Origin: Clostridia bacterium
Lineage (GTDB): Bacteria; Bacillota; Clostridia; Peptostreptococcales; Acidaminobacteraceae
Direction: 5' to 3'
Assembly (NCBI GenBank): GCA_014859095.1
Contig: JACUUV010000019.1
Coordinates: 1 to 50,840, forward strand
DNA: 50,840 bases
Positions 8,344 to 18,787 of this stretch are shown in pieces (positions within the stretch are counted from its first letter, which is position 1; every line of letters starts with the position of its first letter). Below the pieces are notes generated by a model. That model did not search any database and had not been told where the DNA came from. It was given only the letters and a program-made list of their open reading frames with translations. Made by a program: the position numbers and the translations under genes.

Positions 8344-9639
8344 TTGGTAAAGAAAATACAGCTAGACAACGGTATGGTATTGGTTTGTCAAAAGTTGGAA
8401 GGTTATAAATCTGTCACCATCGGTGTATGGGTCAAGACAGGATCCTCAAATGAGACCAAGCATGAAAACGGTATGTCTCATTTTATTGAACATATGGTAT
8501 TTAAAGGAACAGAAGGCAGATCTGCCAAGGACATAGCCATGGAAATTGATGGTATCGGCGGAGAAATCAATGCTTATACAGCAAAAGAATGTACATGTTA
8601 CTATACCAAAACAATGGGTGCCGATTTGGAAGTCGGTTTGGATATACTCTCAGATATCACCATTTATCCCAGTTTTTTAAGTGATAACATAGAGACTGAA
8701 AAAACGGTCATTTTGGATGAAATCAGTATGTATGAAGATTCAGCTGAAGAATTGGTCGATGACATCATCAACGGGATCACTTTCAAAAATCATCCTCTAT
8801 CTTTGCCAATCTTGGGTACAAAAGAGACCATTATGTCATTCACTCGAGAGAAAGTCATAGAATTCTATGAGAATCACTACAGACCGGATAATATGATTAT
8901 TTCCGTAGCAGGTGATTTTGATTTTGAAGATCTTGAGTCATTAGCCAATAAGTATTTCGGAACTTTTAAAAGAGCGGTCCATAAAGAATTTGAAACGCCG
9001 CATAAACCTGAATTCAATTGGGGATACAACTCCAAGAAAAAGGATTTTGAACAAATTCAAGTCGCAATGGAATTTCCAGGAATACCGTTTGACCATGAAC
9101 TCAGTTATGATATGACGCTCCTCAGTAATCTTTTTGGTGGAACAAACAGTTCCAGATTGTTTCAAAGCATTCGGGAAGATCGTGGACTTGCTTATTCCAT
9201 CTACAGTGAACCCAGTTTTTATGATGAGATTGGTACGCTCAGTGTCTCTTTTGGAGTCGCTAAAGAAAATCTTAAGGAAACCATAAAAATCCTCAGTAGA
9301 GAAATTAATCGACTGATCTATAAAGGGTTTTCTGAAAAGGAAATTGATCACGCGAAAAGTCATCTTCGTGGAAGTTTTGTTCTGGGGCTCGAGGGAAGTG
9401 ATCAACATATGGATCTGATCGGTAGAATAGAAATGTTCGCCCATAAGGAAAAAAGTGTTGCGGATATGCTTAAGAAAATTGAAACCGTATCATTGGAAGG
9501 CGTTCAATCATTGGTTCGTCATTGTTTCACAAGTGGTAATTTTTCACTTGCCATAGTGGGCGACATCACAAATGAAGAAGTCGAAAAACTCTACGGAGAA
9601 ATGAAAAACAGTATAAATCAACAGGGGGTAAAACAATGA
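8344..9639 (+). CDS. M16 family zinc peptidase (mlpA/ymxG type)
   Basis: This is a processing-peptidase-like M16 protease. The inverted zinc motif HFIEH lies at residues 46-50, with the downstream acidic ligand region EISMYEDSAEE near 125. The C-terminal half holds the second M16 fold with FGGTNSSRLFQSIREDRGLAYSI (about 262-284), the RGLAY part being typical. The start is TTG, chosen because GAGGTG sits 5 bases upstream and the homologous N-terminus matches. The 431 residues are normal. Its TGA overlaps the dut ATG (ATGA). Substrate is unknown; in bacilli the gene is also placed after pnp. Confidence 0.9.
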   Translation: MVKKIQLDNGMVLVCQKLEGYKSVTIGVWVKTGSSNETKHENGMSHFIEHMVFKGTEGRSAKDIAMEIDGIGGEINAYTAKECTCYYTKTMGADLEVGLDILSDITIYPSFLSDNIETEKTVILDEISMYEDSAEELVDDIINGITFKNHPLSLPILGTKETIMSFTREKVIEFYENHYRPDNMIISVAGDFDFEDLESLANKYFGTFKRAVHKEFETPHKPEFNWGYNSKKKDFEQIQVAMEFPGIPFDHELSYDMTLLSNLFGGTNSSRLFQSIREDRGLAYSIYSEPSFYDEIGTLSVSFGVAKENLKETIKILSREINRLIYKGFSEKEIDHAKSHLRGSFVLGLEGSDQHMDLIGRIEMFAHKEKSVADMLKKIETVSLEGVQSLVRHCFTSGNFSLAIVGDITNEEVEKLYGEMKNSINQQGVKQ

Positions 9640-10067
9640 TTGTCAGAATAGTGAATAAATCATCAAATCCATTGCCTGAATATAAAACAACAGGGTCTTC
9701 AGGAATGGATCTACTATCCAATAATGAAGAAGCCATTTTAATCCAGCCAATGGAACGTCATTTGGTGCCAACAGGTTTGTTCCTTGAGATTCCACTGGGA
9801 TATGAAGGGCAGGTAAGAGCAAGAAGTGGCCTTTCAATCAAGAATGGGATCACCCTTGTCAATTGTGTCGGAACGATCGACAGCGATTACAGAGGTGAAC
9901 TTAAAATCCCAATCATAAACTTGGGCGACCAACCATTTGAAATCAGAAAAGGTGATAGAATCGCTCAGTTGATTGTCACCAAATACGAGCAAGTCATCTG
10001 GGAAGATGCAAAAGAAATCGAAGAATCCTCTCGAGGTCATGGTGGTTTTGGTTCCACAGGTATATAA
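9636..10067 (+). CDS. dut: dUTP diphosphatase
   Basis: Trimeric dUTPase splits dUTP to dUMP and pyrophosphate, keeping uracil out of DNA. Motifs visible in order: GSSGMDLLS (motif 1 region), RARSGLSIKNG (motif 2), GTIDSDYRGEL (motif 3 with the catalytic Asp/Tyr), RIAQLIV (motif 4), and the glycine-rich RGHGGFGSTG C-terminal lid (motif 5). The 143-residue size is standard. It is coupled by ATGA overlap to the M16 peptidase gene. Confidence 0.96.
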   Translation: MIVRIVNKSSNPLPEYKTTGSSGMDLLSNNEEAILIQPMERHLVPTGLFLEIPLGYEGQVRARSGLSIKNGITLVNCVGTIDSDYRGELKIPIINLGDQPFEIRKGDRIAQLIVTKYEQVIWEDAKEIEESSRGHGGFGSTGI

Positions 10068-10086
10068 TATAAAATGAGGTGATCTT

Positions 10087-12624
10087 TTGGCCAGTAAAAA
10101 ACCGAATACTTCAAAAACACCAACACAAAGAAGTGTAGCTAAAAAAAAGACAACTACAGCAAAAAAAGCATCTGTTAATTCCGCAGACCAGCTCAAGCAC
10201 TATAAGATCAAGTATGAACTGAAAATGATTGGTCTGGTGGCCATGACATTGTTTATAATGGTCAGTCTCTATACAGGAGCTGGAGGCATGGTTGGCAAAT
10301 GGTTTTCAGATGTTTTTCTAGGCTTATTTTCCTATGTTGGTTATATTATGCCAATTGTTATTTTCGGGATTGTGTTTGTCAATCTGAATCTGAACTTCAA
10401 GCCAGCCAGAATTAGAATCACTTTCGCATTTTTATTATTTATAATTGGACTTGGCATTTTAACAACACTCTTGTTGTCACCTGGTGTTTCCAAGGAATTG
10501 CTTCTTGCCACTGAAGATTTCATGTCATGGGAAAAAATTGAGGGGTATTACACCAGTGGTATAATTTTAGAAAGTGGTGGGGTGCTTGGCGCCGTTATTA
10601 CAATTGCGATCATGAAAGCTATCGGATCTGAAGGTGCATTCATTGTGATTGCAGTTGCATTTATTTCTAGTTTTATTATTTTCACCAGAATTTCGATTCA
10701 GGAGTTGTGGGAATACCGCAAAATGCATAAGGATGAACGCAAAGTTGCAAAAAGAGAAGAACAGGCGGTCGTTGAATCTATGATTGCGGATATAGCAACC
10801 GAAAAGAAGAGTAGACTGACGTCAGATGATTCAACTCCGAATTTTTTGTCAAGTCTTGAAGCAATGAGAAAAGCTTCAAGAAAAAAAGAGATTCAAGCTT
10901 TTGATTATGACACATATGAAAAAAAAGAATCTCCTACATCAGAACCTTCGAATGAAATAATTGAAACAGTTCCAATTACAGAGCCTAAATTCTCCAATAA
11001 ACCCATAGAAAAAAAAGTCAATACCAAGTCCCGAGATATTCAGTATTTTGACCACGAAGCCAGGCAAGTTGAAAAGCTTAAAGAGAAAGATATAGAACCT
11101 GAAACGCGTCAACAGGTCAATGCAGAAATTTCCATCAATGTCCAAAAATCATTGGAATCATATGTTCTGCCTCCACTTAAGATTTTAAATCATCAACCTC
11201 AAAACTTAAACGTGGAGGATAAGTCCGAGTATATCGAGATGGCAAAATTGCTTGAAGAGACACTTGACAATTTCAATGTGGATGCAAAAGTGATCTCAGT
11301 GAAGCGTGGTCCATCCATAACGATGTTTGAAGTTCAACCCAGCCCTGGTGTCAAGGTAAGCAAAATTGTCGGACTCAGTGATGATATAGCCTTGAATCTT
11401 GCAACTTCACAGGTTCGAATCGCCCCGATCCCCGGAAAAGCGGCAATAGGAATCGAAGTGCCAAACAAGATTACTTCAATGGTGACATTTAGAGAAGTGA
11501 TCACTTCCACAGAGTTCAAGAAACAAACTTCAAAACTCACGATAGGATTGGGTAAAGACATATCCGGAAATCCGATTATAGGAGATCTTTCCAGCATGCC
11601 ACACCTGCTCATAGCTGGTGCAACCGGATCCGGTAAATCTGTTTGTGTCAACACGATCATATCCAGTATACTATTTAATGCGAAACCGGATGAAGTCAAG
11701 TTCCTCATGATTGATCCCAAAGTTGTTGAACTCAGCAACTACAACGGAATCCCTCATTTGATCCTACCAGTGGTGACAGATGCAAAAAAAGCATCAATAG
11801 CACTCAATTGGGCTGTCAATGAAATGACAAGAAGATACAAGATTTTTGCAGAAATAGTCGTACGCGATATGAAAAGTTACAATAAAAAGGCTGAAGAAGG
11901 TGGGTTCGAGAAATTGCCACAAATCGTTGTCATTATCGACGAACTCGCCGATTTGATGATGATCGCTCCAAATCAAGTTGAGGACGCCATTTGTAGATTG
12001 GCTCAAATGGCCAGAGCTGCGGGGATTCACTTGATTGTAGCAACTCAAAGACCTTCAGTTGATGTTATTACGGGATTGATCAAAGCGAATATCCCATCTA
12101 GAATTGCTTTTTCAGTCTCATCTGCGATTGATTCCAGAACAATTATAGATATGGGAGGAGCTGAGAAACTTCTAGGCAAAGGTGATATGCTTTACTATCC
12201 TGTCGGAGCTTCAAAACCTAAAAGGGCACAAGGTGCATTCATGTCTGATGAAGAAGTGGAAGCACTCGTTGGCTTTATCAAGAATCAGGCTGTTGACGTT
12301 AAATACAATGAGGAGATCTTGGATGATGTCCAAAGTTACAATATGCCTTCAGAAGATGTAGATGAACATCTGGATGATGCCATCAATTTTGTTGTGGAAT
12401 CCGGTCAGGCGTCCGCATCACTGCTTCAAAGAAGATTCAGAGTCGGCTACAACCGCGCTGCTAGATTGATCGATTCCATGGAAGAGCGTGGCATCATCGG
12501 CCAACCTCGAGGAAGCAAACCGAGAGAAGTGCTTATGACCGCTGCAGAGCTTCAAGGATTAAAAAATGAACCATCAGATTACTCGCTGGATGAATCTGAT
12601 GATATAGAAGGATTCAATGAATAA
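10087..12624 (+). CDS. DNA translocase FtsK/SpoIIIE
   Basis: This membrane-anchored hexameric ATPase pumps DNA at the division or sporulation septum. A short basic N-terminus is followed by about four or five membrane segments (residues ~47-205), a charged linker rich in Lys/Glu (~210-370), an alpha/beta motor with Walker A GATGSGKS at about 511-518 and Walker [12 protein letters not shown] near 614-624, and a C-terminal winged-helix gamma domain that reads KOPS-type sites ([18 protein letters not shown] near 780). The start is TTG after GAGGTGA. At 845 aa it fits either FtsK or SpoIIIE of Firmicutes; the sequence alone does not decide. Confidence 0.95.
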   Translation: MASKKPNTSKTPTQRSVAKKKTTTAKKASVNSADQLKHYKIKYELKMIGLVAMTLFIMVSLYTGAGGMVGKWFSDVFLGLFSYVGYIMPIVIFGIVFVNLNLNFKPARIRITFAFLLFIIGLGILTTLLLSPGVSKELLLATEDFMSWEKIEGYYTSGIILESGGVLGAVITIAIMKAIGSEGAFIVIAVAFISSFIIFTRISIQELWEYRKMHKDERKVAKREEQAVVESMIADIATEKKSRLTSDDSTPNFLSSLEAMRKASRKKEIQAFDYDTYEKKESPTSEPSNEIIETVPITEPKFSNKPIEKKVNTKSRDIQYFDHEARQVEKLKEKDIEPETRQQVNAEISINVQKSLESYVLPPLKILNHQPQNLNVEDKSEYIEMAKLLEETLDNFNVDAKVISVKRGPSITMFEVQPSPGVKVSKIVGLSDDIALNLATSQVRIAPIPGKAAIGIEVPNKITSMVTFREVITSTEFKKQTSKLTIGLGKDISGNPIIGDLSSMPHLLIAGATGSGKSVCVNTIISSILFNAKPDEVKFLMIDPKVVELSNYNGIPHLILPVVTDAKKASIALNWAVNEMTRRYKIFAEIVVRDMKSYNKKAEEGGFEKLPQIVVIIDELADLMMIAPNQVEDAICRLAQMARAAGIHLIVATQRPSVDVITGLIKANIPSRIAFSVSSAIDSRTIIDMGGAEKLLGKGDMLYYPVGASKPKRAQGAFMSDEEVEALVGFIKNQAVDVKYNEEILDDVQSYNMPSEDVDEHLDDAINFVVESGQASASLLQRRFRVGYNRAARLIDSMEERGIIGQPRGSKPREVLMTAAELQGLKNEPSDYSLDESDDIEGFNE

Positions 12625-12638
12625 TGAAAGAGGAATAA

Positions 12639-13967
12639 ATGAAAAAAATATATATTGAAACACTTGGATGTTCCAAAAACTTGGTGGATAGTGAACAAAT
12701 GCTTGGTATTCTGGATGATGAATATACATTATGTGATGAGGCTCAGGATGCTGATATCGTAATAGTGAACACATGCTCGTTCATACATGACGCCAGAGAG
12801 GAATCCATTGGTACAATTTTGGATTTGGCCAAACTGAAGAAAGATGGACATCTTGAAAAACTTCTTGTCACAGGCTGTCTCTCACAACGTTATCCAGAGG
12901 ATTTGCTTGTGGAAATCCCTGAAATTGATGCTGTGGTGGGTACTGGTAATTTTTTCAAAATTCATGAAGTACTGAAAAGCATCAAATCGGGGTCAAAAGA
13001 AAAAATATTTGTTGAATCCATTGACATGTTGATTCCTGAAGATCTTCCAAGAATTTTGACGACACCATCGCATTATGCCTATCTCAAAATTGCGGAAGGT
13101 TGTGATAACCTTTGCACTTACTGCATTATACCGAAATTACGTGGCAAGTATCGATCAAGAAGAATTGAAGATATCGTTGAAGAAGCAAAGGACCTCACTG
13201 CGCTTGGAATAAAGGAGTTCATTGTTATTGCTCAAGACACAACCCGTTATGGCATGGACTTGTACGATGGACCAAAACTGGATGTGCTTTTGGATGAACT
13301 CTCACGAATAGAAGAAATCAAATGGATCAGGGTGCATTACTCATATCCGGATATTTTAGATGATCAATTGTTGGACGGCTTTTTCAGAAATGACAAGGTG
13401 ATCAATTATTTTGATATTCCCATTCAACATGCAAGCAATAAAATCCTCAAACTGATGAATCGTAAGACATCTCGTGAAGATATATTGGAAATCACCAGAA
13501 AAATTCGTGAAAAAGATGCTGATTCAGTAATTCGCACAACAGTCATTGTAGGCTTCCCAGGAGAAACTGATGAAGATTTCAACATCTTGATGGACCTTGT
13601 CCAAAAAGTGAAATTTGATCGTTTGGGTGCATTCACTTACTCCAATGAAGAAGATACACCTGCATTCAAGTTGCCTGGTCAAGTGGATCAGGAAGTGATG
13701 GAAATGCGCAAGGACGCACTTATGTCCGCACAGATGATTATTTCTGAAGCCATATCTTATGGTAAAATCGGAAAAACTTATGAAGTTGTCATTGAAGAAG
13801 TGGCTGAAGAAAATAAAATTTATGTCGGGCGAACTTCTTATGATTCTCCGGATGTGGATGGCGTCGTATATGTCCACACTGATAAAGCGGTTGAAATCGG
13901 AGCATTTTTAAATGTCAAAATCAATGATGCTCTAGAATATGATTTGATTGGAGTGATTGCTGAATGA
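12639..13967 (+). CDS. rimO: ribosomal protein S12 methylthiotransferase
   Basis: RimO is a radical-SAM enzyme that methylthiolates an aspartate of ribosomal protein S12. The N-terminal UPF0004 domain carries Cys in ETLGCSKNLVDSE (Cys 11), VNTCSF and TGCLSQ. The radical-SAM CxxxCxxC is in GCDNLCTYCIIPKLRG near residue 150. A C-terminal TRAM domain ends the 442-residue protein. The GCSKNLVDSE signature separates it from MiaB and MtaB. The last codon and stop overlap the pgsA start (ATGA). Confidence 0.95.
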   Translation: MKKIYIETLGCSKNLVDSEQMLGILDDEYTLCDEAQDADIVIVNTCSFIHDAREESIGTILDLAKLKKDGHLEKLLVTGCLSQRYPEDLLVEIPEIDAVVGTGNFFKIHEVLKSIKSGSKEKIFVESIDMLIPEDLPRILTTPSHYAYLKIAEGCDNLCTYCIIPKLRGKYRSRRIEDIVEEAKDLTALGIKEFIVIAQDTTRYGMDLYDGPKLDVLLDELSRIEEIKWIRVHYSYPDILDDQLLDGFFRNDKVINYFDIPIQHASNKILKLMNRKTSREDILEITRKIREKDADSVIRTTVIVGFPGETDEDFNILMDLVQKVKFDRLGAFTYSNEEDTPAFKLPGQVDQEVMEMRKDALMSAQMIISEAISYGKIGKTYEVVIEEVAEENKIYVGRTSYDSPDVDGVVYVHTDKAVEIGAFLNVKINDALEYDLIGVIAE

Positions 13968-14497
13968 AAATGAATATTGCAAATCAATTGACCATTCTTA
14001 GAATTGTTTTGATTCCATTTTTTATTTATTTTTTACTTGCGGGACAATTGGGGGTTGCCTTCATCCTTTTCCTTTTAGCATCATTCACTGATTTTCTCGA
14101 TGGCTATTTGGCTAGAAAACATCATTTGATCACCAATTTTGGAAAATTCATGGATCCACTCGCGGACAAATTGTTGATTACTTCTGCTATGATTTGCTTT
14201 GTGGAACTTGGAATGCTGAATTCATGGGTGGTGATCCTTATCGTCTCCAGAGAGTTCATTGTCAGCATATTCAGGGCTATTGCCGCAGCTGAAGGCATAG
14301 TCATCGCTGCAAGTTGGTGGGGGAAAGCCAAAACCATTTCCCAAATGATCATGGTCATCATTTTACTATTGAACAATTACCCATTCAGTCTCCTGAACTT
14401 ACCGATGGATCAAATTTCAATTTATGTCGCAACGATTCTTACGGTAGTGTCCGGCTATGACTATATTGTAAAAAACAAACAAGTTTTGAAAGAATAG
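13964..14497 (+). CDS. pgsA: CDP-diacylglycerol-glycerol-3-phosphate 3-phosphatidyltransferase
   Basis: PgsA makes phosphatidylglycerol phosphate, the committed step to PG and cardiolipin. The CDP-alcohol transferase signature DGYLARKHHLITNFGKFMDP (about residues 46-65) has the conserved DG-AR-G-D-D residues. About five hydrophobic segments make it an integral membrane protein of 177 residues. ATG 13964 overlaps the rimO stop; an ATG two codons on is an alternative start. pgsA before cinA and recA is a common Firmicute arrangement. Confidence 0.95.
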   Translation: MKMNIANQLTILRIVLIPFFIYFLLAGQLGVAFILFLLASFTDFLDGYLARKHHLITNFGKFMDPLADKLLITSAMICFVELGMLNSWVVILIVSREFIVSIFRAIAAAEGIVIAASWWGKAKTISQMIMVIILLLNNYPFSLLNLPMDQISIYVATILTVVSGYDYIVKNKQVLKE

Positions 14498-14502
14498 CCA
14501 AT

Positions 14503-14533
14503 CAGGTTGACATAAAATTATTATGTCAACCTG
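14503..14533 (+). promoter_or_regulatory. 13-bp perfect inverted repeat between pgsA and cinA
   Basis: CAGGTTGACATAA (14503-14515) pairs with TTATGTCAACCTG (14521-14533) around a 5-base loop. No U-tract follows, and the cinA ribosome site starts 10 bases later, so it is not a typical terminator. It may be a processing or stability element, or a DNA operator. Confidence 0.5.
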
Positions 14534-14552
14534 TAGCGTTATAGGAGGAAAA

Positions 14553-15800
14553 ATGAGAGTAGGAATTTTAGCAATAGGGACTGAATTGTTGATGGGACAG
14601 ACTGTCAACACCAATGCCTCATATTTAAGCCGTGAGCTGAGTGAAATGGGAATCAGTGTCTTCTATCATTATACAGTGGGAGATAATCCGGGGCGAATCC
14701 AGTTGCATTTGAACGCTCTTCTTGAACAATGTGATACTGTTTTCACTACCGGTGGTCTTGGTCCGACTCTGGATGACATCACAAAAGAAGTTGTCGCGAA
14801 TACGCTCGGACTCAATGTGATTCTTGATCAACATAGTTTGGAACGAATCAAGGAACGTTTTGGGCTATTCAACAAAATAATGCCGGAAAGCAATATAAGA
14901 CAGGCCTATTTTCCAGAAGGCGCAGTTATTCTCGACAATGACTGCGGCACTGCTCCGGCATGTATCATAACCGTAAAGGATACAGATAAGAATATTGTCG
15001 TCTTGCCCGGACCACCAAAAGAAATGAAACATATTTTTGAAAAATATATAAGATCATTTTTACTTGAAAAAAATCAACAGGCGATGTACTCAAAGTATTT
15101 AAGTATTTACGACCTAGGAGAATCATCTGTTGAAGATGCTTTGATGGATTTGGTGATCAATCAGACCAACCCCACAATTGCAACATATGCTGGTGATGGC
15201 AAGGTGTTGCTTAGAATAACGTCATCAGGATTAGTGAAAGAAATGAATGAAATAGCTGTCGAAGATATGGTGGCGATTGTTAAATCCAGAATAGGATCGC
15301 ATGTCATTTCAGAAAACGGAGATGATATCGACAAAGTGATTTTGCGAAAACTGATTGAGAAGAGCTTGAAAATCGCTTTTGTTGAATCCTGTACTGGAGG
15401 TCTTTTATCCTATTCGCTGATTAAGAATCCCGGATCTTCAGATGTCATTGACAGCGCTTTAGTGACTTACTCAAATGAATCCAAGATGAGAGAGGTTGGT
15501 GTCAGGTCTGAAACGCTTCAGACCTATGGTGCGGTGAGCCATCAAACTTGTCATGAGATGGTCGCTGGTCTGGCGGCTAAAACAGGAGTGGATTTTGCGG
15601 TTAGCGTAACAGGTGTTGCAGGTCCAACCGGAGGCACACGTGAAAAGCCGGTTGGGTTGGTCTACATCGGTATTTACGATGGCGGTGAGATATTGACATT
15701 TGAAAATCATTTTACTGGAGATAGGGAGACTATTCAAAGAAGAACTGTACTAAAAGCATTAAAACTGTTGTATGACAGACTTGGCTCAGAAACGAATTGA
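14553..15800 (+). CDS. cinA: CinA-family protein (molybdopterin-binding-like domain plus nicotinamide-nucleotide amidase domain)
   Basis: The N-terminal MoCF-biosynthesis-like domain (MRVGILAIGTELLMG start, then TTGGLGPTLDD near residue 70) belongs to the COG1058 family linked to ADP-ribose/NMN turnover. The C-terminal domain with FVESCTGGLLSYSLI and GVAGPTGGT is the PncC-type NMN amidohydrolase. The start is ATG 14553, 4 bases after AGGAGGAA; an earlier in-frame ATG at 14523 lies inside the hairpin and has no ribosome site. The product has 415 residues. It precedes recA, as in streptococci and bacilli. Confidence 0.93.
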   Translation: MRVGILAIGTELLMGQTVNTNASYLSRELSEMGISVFYHYTVGDNPGRIQLHLNALLEQCDTVFTTGGLGPTLDDITKEVVANTLGLNVILDQHSLERIKERFGLFNKIMPESNIRQAYFPEGAVILDNDCGTAPACIITVKDTDKNIVVLPGPPKEMKHIFEKYIRSFLLEKNQQAMYSKYLSIYDLGESSVEDALMDLVINQTNPTIATYAGDGKVLLRITSSGLVKEMNEIAVEDMVAIVKSRIGSHVISENGDDIDKVILRKLIEKSLKIAFVESCTGGLLSYSLIKNPGSSDVIDSALVTYSNESKMREVGVRSETLQTYGAVSHQTCHEMVAGLAAKTGVDFAVSVTGVAGPTGGTREKPVGLVYIGIYDGGEILTFENHFTGDRETIQRRTVLKALKLLYDRLGSETN

Positions 15801-15835
15801 CAATATATGGTAAAACCGTTATCATTAAGAAAAGG

Positions 15836-15863
15836 TTGATTTAATGAGATGATATGTTATAAT
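15836..15863 (+). promoter_or_regulatory. recA promoter
   Basis: TTGATT at 15836-15841 and a perfect TATAAT at 15858-15863 with a 16-base spacer. The LexA box lies directly downstream, over the expected start site. Confidence 0.7.
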
Positions 15864-15869
15864 CAAACA

Positions 15870-15881
15870 GAACAGACGTTC
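15870..15881 (+). promoter_or_regulatory. LexA (SOS) box of recA
   Basis: GAACAGACGTTC matches GAAC-N4-GTTC exactly, the core of the Firmicute (DinR) LexA site. It sits about 7 bases after the -10, where a bound repressor would block initiation. The matching lexA gene is in this window at 24533. Confidence 0.88.
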
Positions 15882-15904
15882 TTATTATGGAGGTAGGTAT
15901 ACTT

Positions 15905-16918
15905 ATGAATGAAAGACAAAAGGCACTTGATAGTGTGATGGGTCAAATTGAAAAGCAATTCGGGAAGGGTTCAATCATGAAGCTGGGCGATGAATCTGCT
16001 AGGATGAACGTCGAAAGCATTCCTACGGGATCCATAGATTTGGATATAGCACTTGGTATAGGTGGCATTCCCAAAGGTAGAGTCATTGAGATTTACGGTC
16101 CGGAATCTTCAGGTAAAACCACAGTTACACTTCATATGATAGCTGAAACCCAGAAGAGAGATGGTGTTGCGGCTTTTATAGATGCTGAACACGCTCTGGA
16201 TCCCATATATGCCAAAAATATTGGTGTCAATATTGATGATCTTATTGTTTCCCAACCGGATACCGGTGAACAGGCCCTTGAAATAGTGGATGCACTGGTT
16301 AGAAGTGGCGCAGTAGACATTATCGTTATTGACTCGGTTGCGGCGCTTGTACCAAAAGCTGAGATCACAGGTGAGATGGGCGATTCCCATATGGGCCTTC
16401 AAGCGCGCTTGATGTCACAAGCTCTGAGAAAACTTGCCGCTATAATCAACAAATCACATTGCACCGTCATATTCATCAACCAATTGCGAATGAAAATTGG
16501 TGTGATGTTTGGTAATCCGGAAACAACTACCGGTGGTAACGCCCTAAAATTCTACGCATCCGTTAGGCTTGATGTCAGAAAAATCGATTCCATTAAAAAA
16601 GACGCTGATATTGTGGGAAACAGGACACGTGTCAAAGTTGTCAAGAATAAAGTTGCTCCACCTTTCAAACAAGCTGAATTTGACATCATGTATGGACATG
16701 GCATATCAAAAGAAGGCAGTGTTCTCGATGTAGCCGCTTCAGTGGATATCATCAAAAAGTCAGGTTCATGGTATAGCTATAATGATAATAAGATTGGACA
16801 GGGAAGAGAGAATGTAAAAGAATATCTCACCTTGAATCCTGATGTGTGTGATGAAATTGAGCAGCAAGTTCGTGTGCATTTTAATTTACTGCCCACTGAG
16901 AAAAAAGAACAAGCATAA
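15905..16918 (+). CDS. recA: recombinase A
   Basis: RecA forms the nucleoprotein filament for homologous recombination and triggers LexA self-cleavage. The N-terminus [20 protein letters not shown], Walker [10 protein letters not shown] at about 65-73, [14 protein letters not shown] and the L2 loop region [20 protein letters not shown] are all present. The start is ATG 15905 because GGAGGT lies upstream and the N-terminus matches family members; an in-frame ATG at 15887 overlaps that ribosome site. The 337-residue size is on the short side of normal because of a short acidic tail. Regulated by the SOS box at 15870. Confidence 0.98.
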   Translation: MNERQKALDSVMGQIEKQFGKGSIMKLGDESARMNVESIPTGSIDLDIALGIGGIPKGRVIEIYGPESSGKTTVTLHMIAETQKRDGVAAFIDAEHALDPIYAKNIGVNIDDLIVSQPDTGEQALEIVDALVRSGAVDIIVIDSVAALVPKAEITGEMGDSHMGLQARLMSQALRKLAAIINKSHCTVIFINQLRMKIGVMFGNPETTTGGNALKFYASVRLDVRKIDSIKKDADIVGNRTRVKVVKNKVAPPFKQAEFDIMYGHGISKEGSVLDVAASVDIIKKSGSWYSYNDNKIGQGRENVKEYLTLNPDVCDEIEQQVRVHFNLLPTEKKEQA

Positions 16919-16965
16919 TTCCACTCAAATAAAGTCAATATGCCCCGTGTAGATGTTTACAGGTC

Positions 16966-16994
16966 TTGACAGTTTGCTTAAAAAAATATAAAAT
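16966..16994 (+). promoter_or_regulatory. rny promoter
   Basis: A perfect TTGACA at 16966-16971 and TAAAAT at 16989-16994 with 17-base spacing. It is the best promoter match in this part of the window. Confidence 0.75.
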
Positions 16995-17002
16995 TAATTG
17001 TA

Positions 17003-17058
17003 TAGGTGTACCATGGTGCATCTAAATTAATCGTATAAAGATCAGGTCATCTGATCTT
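17003..17058 (+). promoter_or_regulatory. two dyads in the rny leader
   Basis: A near-palindrome (17003-17024, 10 of 12 positions matched) lies just past the expected start site. A second, perfect stem AAGATCAG/CTGATCTT (17038-17045 with 17051-17058) follows, 11 bases before the AAGGGGG ribosome site. They may be an operator and an mRNA hairpin respectively; function not known. Confidence 0.35.
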
Positions 17059-17075
17059 ATCATTTAAGCAAGGGG

Positions 17076-18632
17076 GTGAACGACATAAACGTACCAGTAT
17101 ATTTAGTAGTAATCATAAGTGGCGTATTAGCTGTAATTGGCGTTGGTATCGGTTATGTTTTAAGAAAGAATACAGCAGAAAAAGAAATTTTAAGTGCTGA
17201 ATTTAAAGCTAAAGAAATCATTGCCGAAGCAAGTAAAGCCGCAGAGTCGCTCAAAAAAGAAAAAGTACTTGAAGCAAAAGAAGAAGCTCATCAAATCCGA
17301 AAGGAAATTGACAGAGAAACCAAAGATCGTCGAGCCGAAATGCAAAAGTTGGAGAGACGAAATCTTCAAAAAGAAGAAGCTCTTGATAAAAAAGCCCTCA
17401 ATTTGGAGAATAAAGAAGACAAATTGGCTGCGAAATTGAAAATTGTAGAGAACAAAGAAGCTGATGCTGTAGCACTTTATGAAAAGCAAATCAGAGAGTT
17501 AGAGAGAATTTCAGAGTTAACAATTGAAGAAGCCAAAAATCAACTTTTATCCGATATTGAAAAAGAAGTCAAGCATGATGCTGTTCTTATGATGAAAGAT
17601 ATTGAAGGCAAAGCGAAAGAAGAAGCAACAAAAAAAGCAAAAGACATTTTGGCTTATGCCATTCAAAAATGTGCAGCTGATTATGTTGCTGAAACAACTG
17701 TATCACTTGTAAATCTTCCAAACGATGAAATGAAAGGAAGAATTATAGGTAGAGAAGGTCGTAATATTCGTGCACTTGAAACACTTACAGGTGTTGATCT
17801 TATTATTGATGATACACCAGAAGCTGTTATTTTATCTTCATTTGATCCAATTAGAAGAGAAATCGCAAGAATTGCACTTGAAAAATTGATTATTGACGGT
17901 AGGATTCATCCGGCTCGTATAGAGGAAATGGTTGAAAAGTCAAAGAAAGAAATTGAACAAATCATTAAGACCGAAGGGGAAAATGCAACCTTTGAGGTAG
18001 GTATTCACAACCTTCATCCTGAACTGATCAGACTTGTCGGCAGATTGAAATATCGTACAAGCTATGGTCAAAACGTTTTGAAGCATGCAATTGAAGTTGC
18101 ACATTTGGCTGGATTGATGGCTGCAGAAATAGGAGCAGACGTAAAAGTCGCCAAAAGAGCAGGTTTGTTACATGATATAGGTAAAGCTGTTGATCATGAT
18201 TTGGAAGGTACACATATCGAGCTTGGTATGCAAATCCTGAAAAAATATCGTGAGTCAAAAGCAGTAATTCACGCTATGAGTACGCATCATGGTGATTTTG
18301 AGCCAGAATCAATTGAAGCAATTCTAGTTACTGCAGCAGATGCACTTTCCGCAGCAAGACCTGGCGCAAGAAGAGAAACTTTGGATACGTATATTAAGAG
18401 ATTAGAATCTTTAGAAGGCATTGCAAATAGTTATGAAGGTGTTGAAAAATCATTTGCAATTCAAGCTGGACGAGAAGTACGCGTTGTGGTAATCCCTGAA
18501 AAGATCAATGATGATAATATGTTCTTGCTCGCTAGAGAAATCAGCAAGAAGATAGAGGCTGAATTGGATTACCCAGGTCAAATAAAGGTTAACGTGATCA
18601 GAGAATCAAGGGTCACTGATTTTGCAAAATAA
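17076..18632 (+). CDS. rny: ribonuclease Y
   Basis: RNase Y is the membrane-bound endoribonuclease starting mRNA decay in many Firmicutes. It has an N-terminal membrane helix (residues ~6-27), a long Lys/Glu coiled coil (~30-200), a KH domain with [14 protein letters not shown] near 221, and an HD domain with [12 protein letters not shown] near 364. Length (518 aa) is normal. The start is uncertain: GTG 17076 is the only canonical candidate before the membrane helix, but it lies inside the strong ribosome site AAGGGGGTG. An in-frame ATA at 17085 has much better spacing. Own promoter upstream, terminator downstream, and spoVS next, as in Bacillus where rny, ymdB and spoVS cluster. Confidence 0.95.
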   Translation: MNDINVPVYLVVIISGVLAVIGVGIGYVLRKNTAEKEILSAEFKAKEIIAEASKAAESLKKEKVLEAKEEAHQIRKEIDRETKDRRAEMQKLERRNLQKEEALDKKALNLENKEDKLAAKLKIVENKEADAVALYEKQIRELERISELTIEEAKNQLLSDIEKEVKHDAVLMMKDIEGKAKEEATKKAKDILAYAIQKCAADYVAETTVSLVNLPNDEMKGRIIGREGRNIRALETLTGVDLIIDDTPEAVILSSFDPIRREIARIALEKLIIDGRIHPARIEEMVEKSKKEIEQIIKTEGENATFEVGIHNLHPELIRLVGRLKYRTSYGQNVLKHAIEVAHLAGLMAAEIGADVKVAKRAGLLHDIGKAVDHDLEGTHIELGMQILKKYRESKAVIHAMSTHHGDFEPESIEAILVTAADALSAARPGARRETLDTYIKRLESLEGIANSYEGVEKSFAIQAGREVRVVVIPEKINDDNMFLLAREISKKIEAELDYPGQIKVNVIRESRVTDFAK

Positions 18633-18659
18633 TAATACAATAGAGTTATTACGGAAATT

Positions 18660-18690
18660 AGAAGAATTCATTTATGGATTCTTCTTTTTA
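18660..18690 (+). terminator. intrinsic terminator after rny
   Basis: AGAAGAATTCA pairs with TGGATTCTTCT (11 bp with one G-U) around TTTA, followed by TTTTTAAT. Confidence 0.85.
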
Positions 18691-18787
18691 ATATTTAAAT
18701 CACATTTTACATATGTTTAGCATTTTTGGAGAAGGGTATATCACTAATATTAAATGTCTGATAATTGCACTAAGGAGGATTCTAATT

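Noticed and set aside
18713-18787. Longer start for the first spoVS gene
   Set aside because: The extension has no ribosome site and does not match the family, while ATG 18788 has AAGGAGG and the conserved N-terminus.
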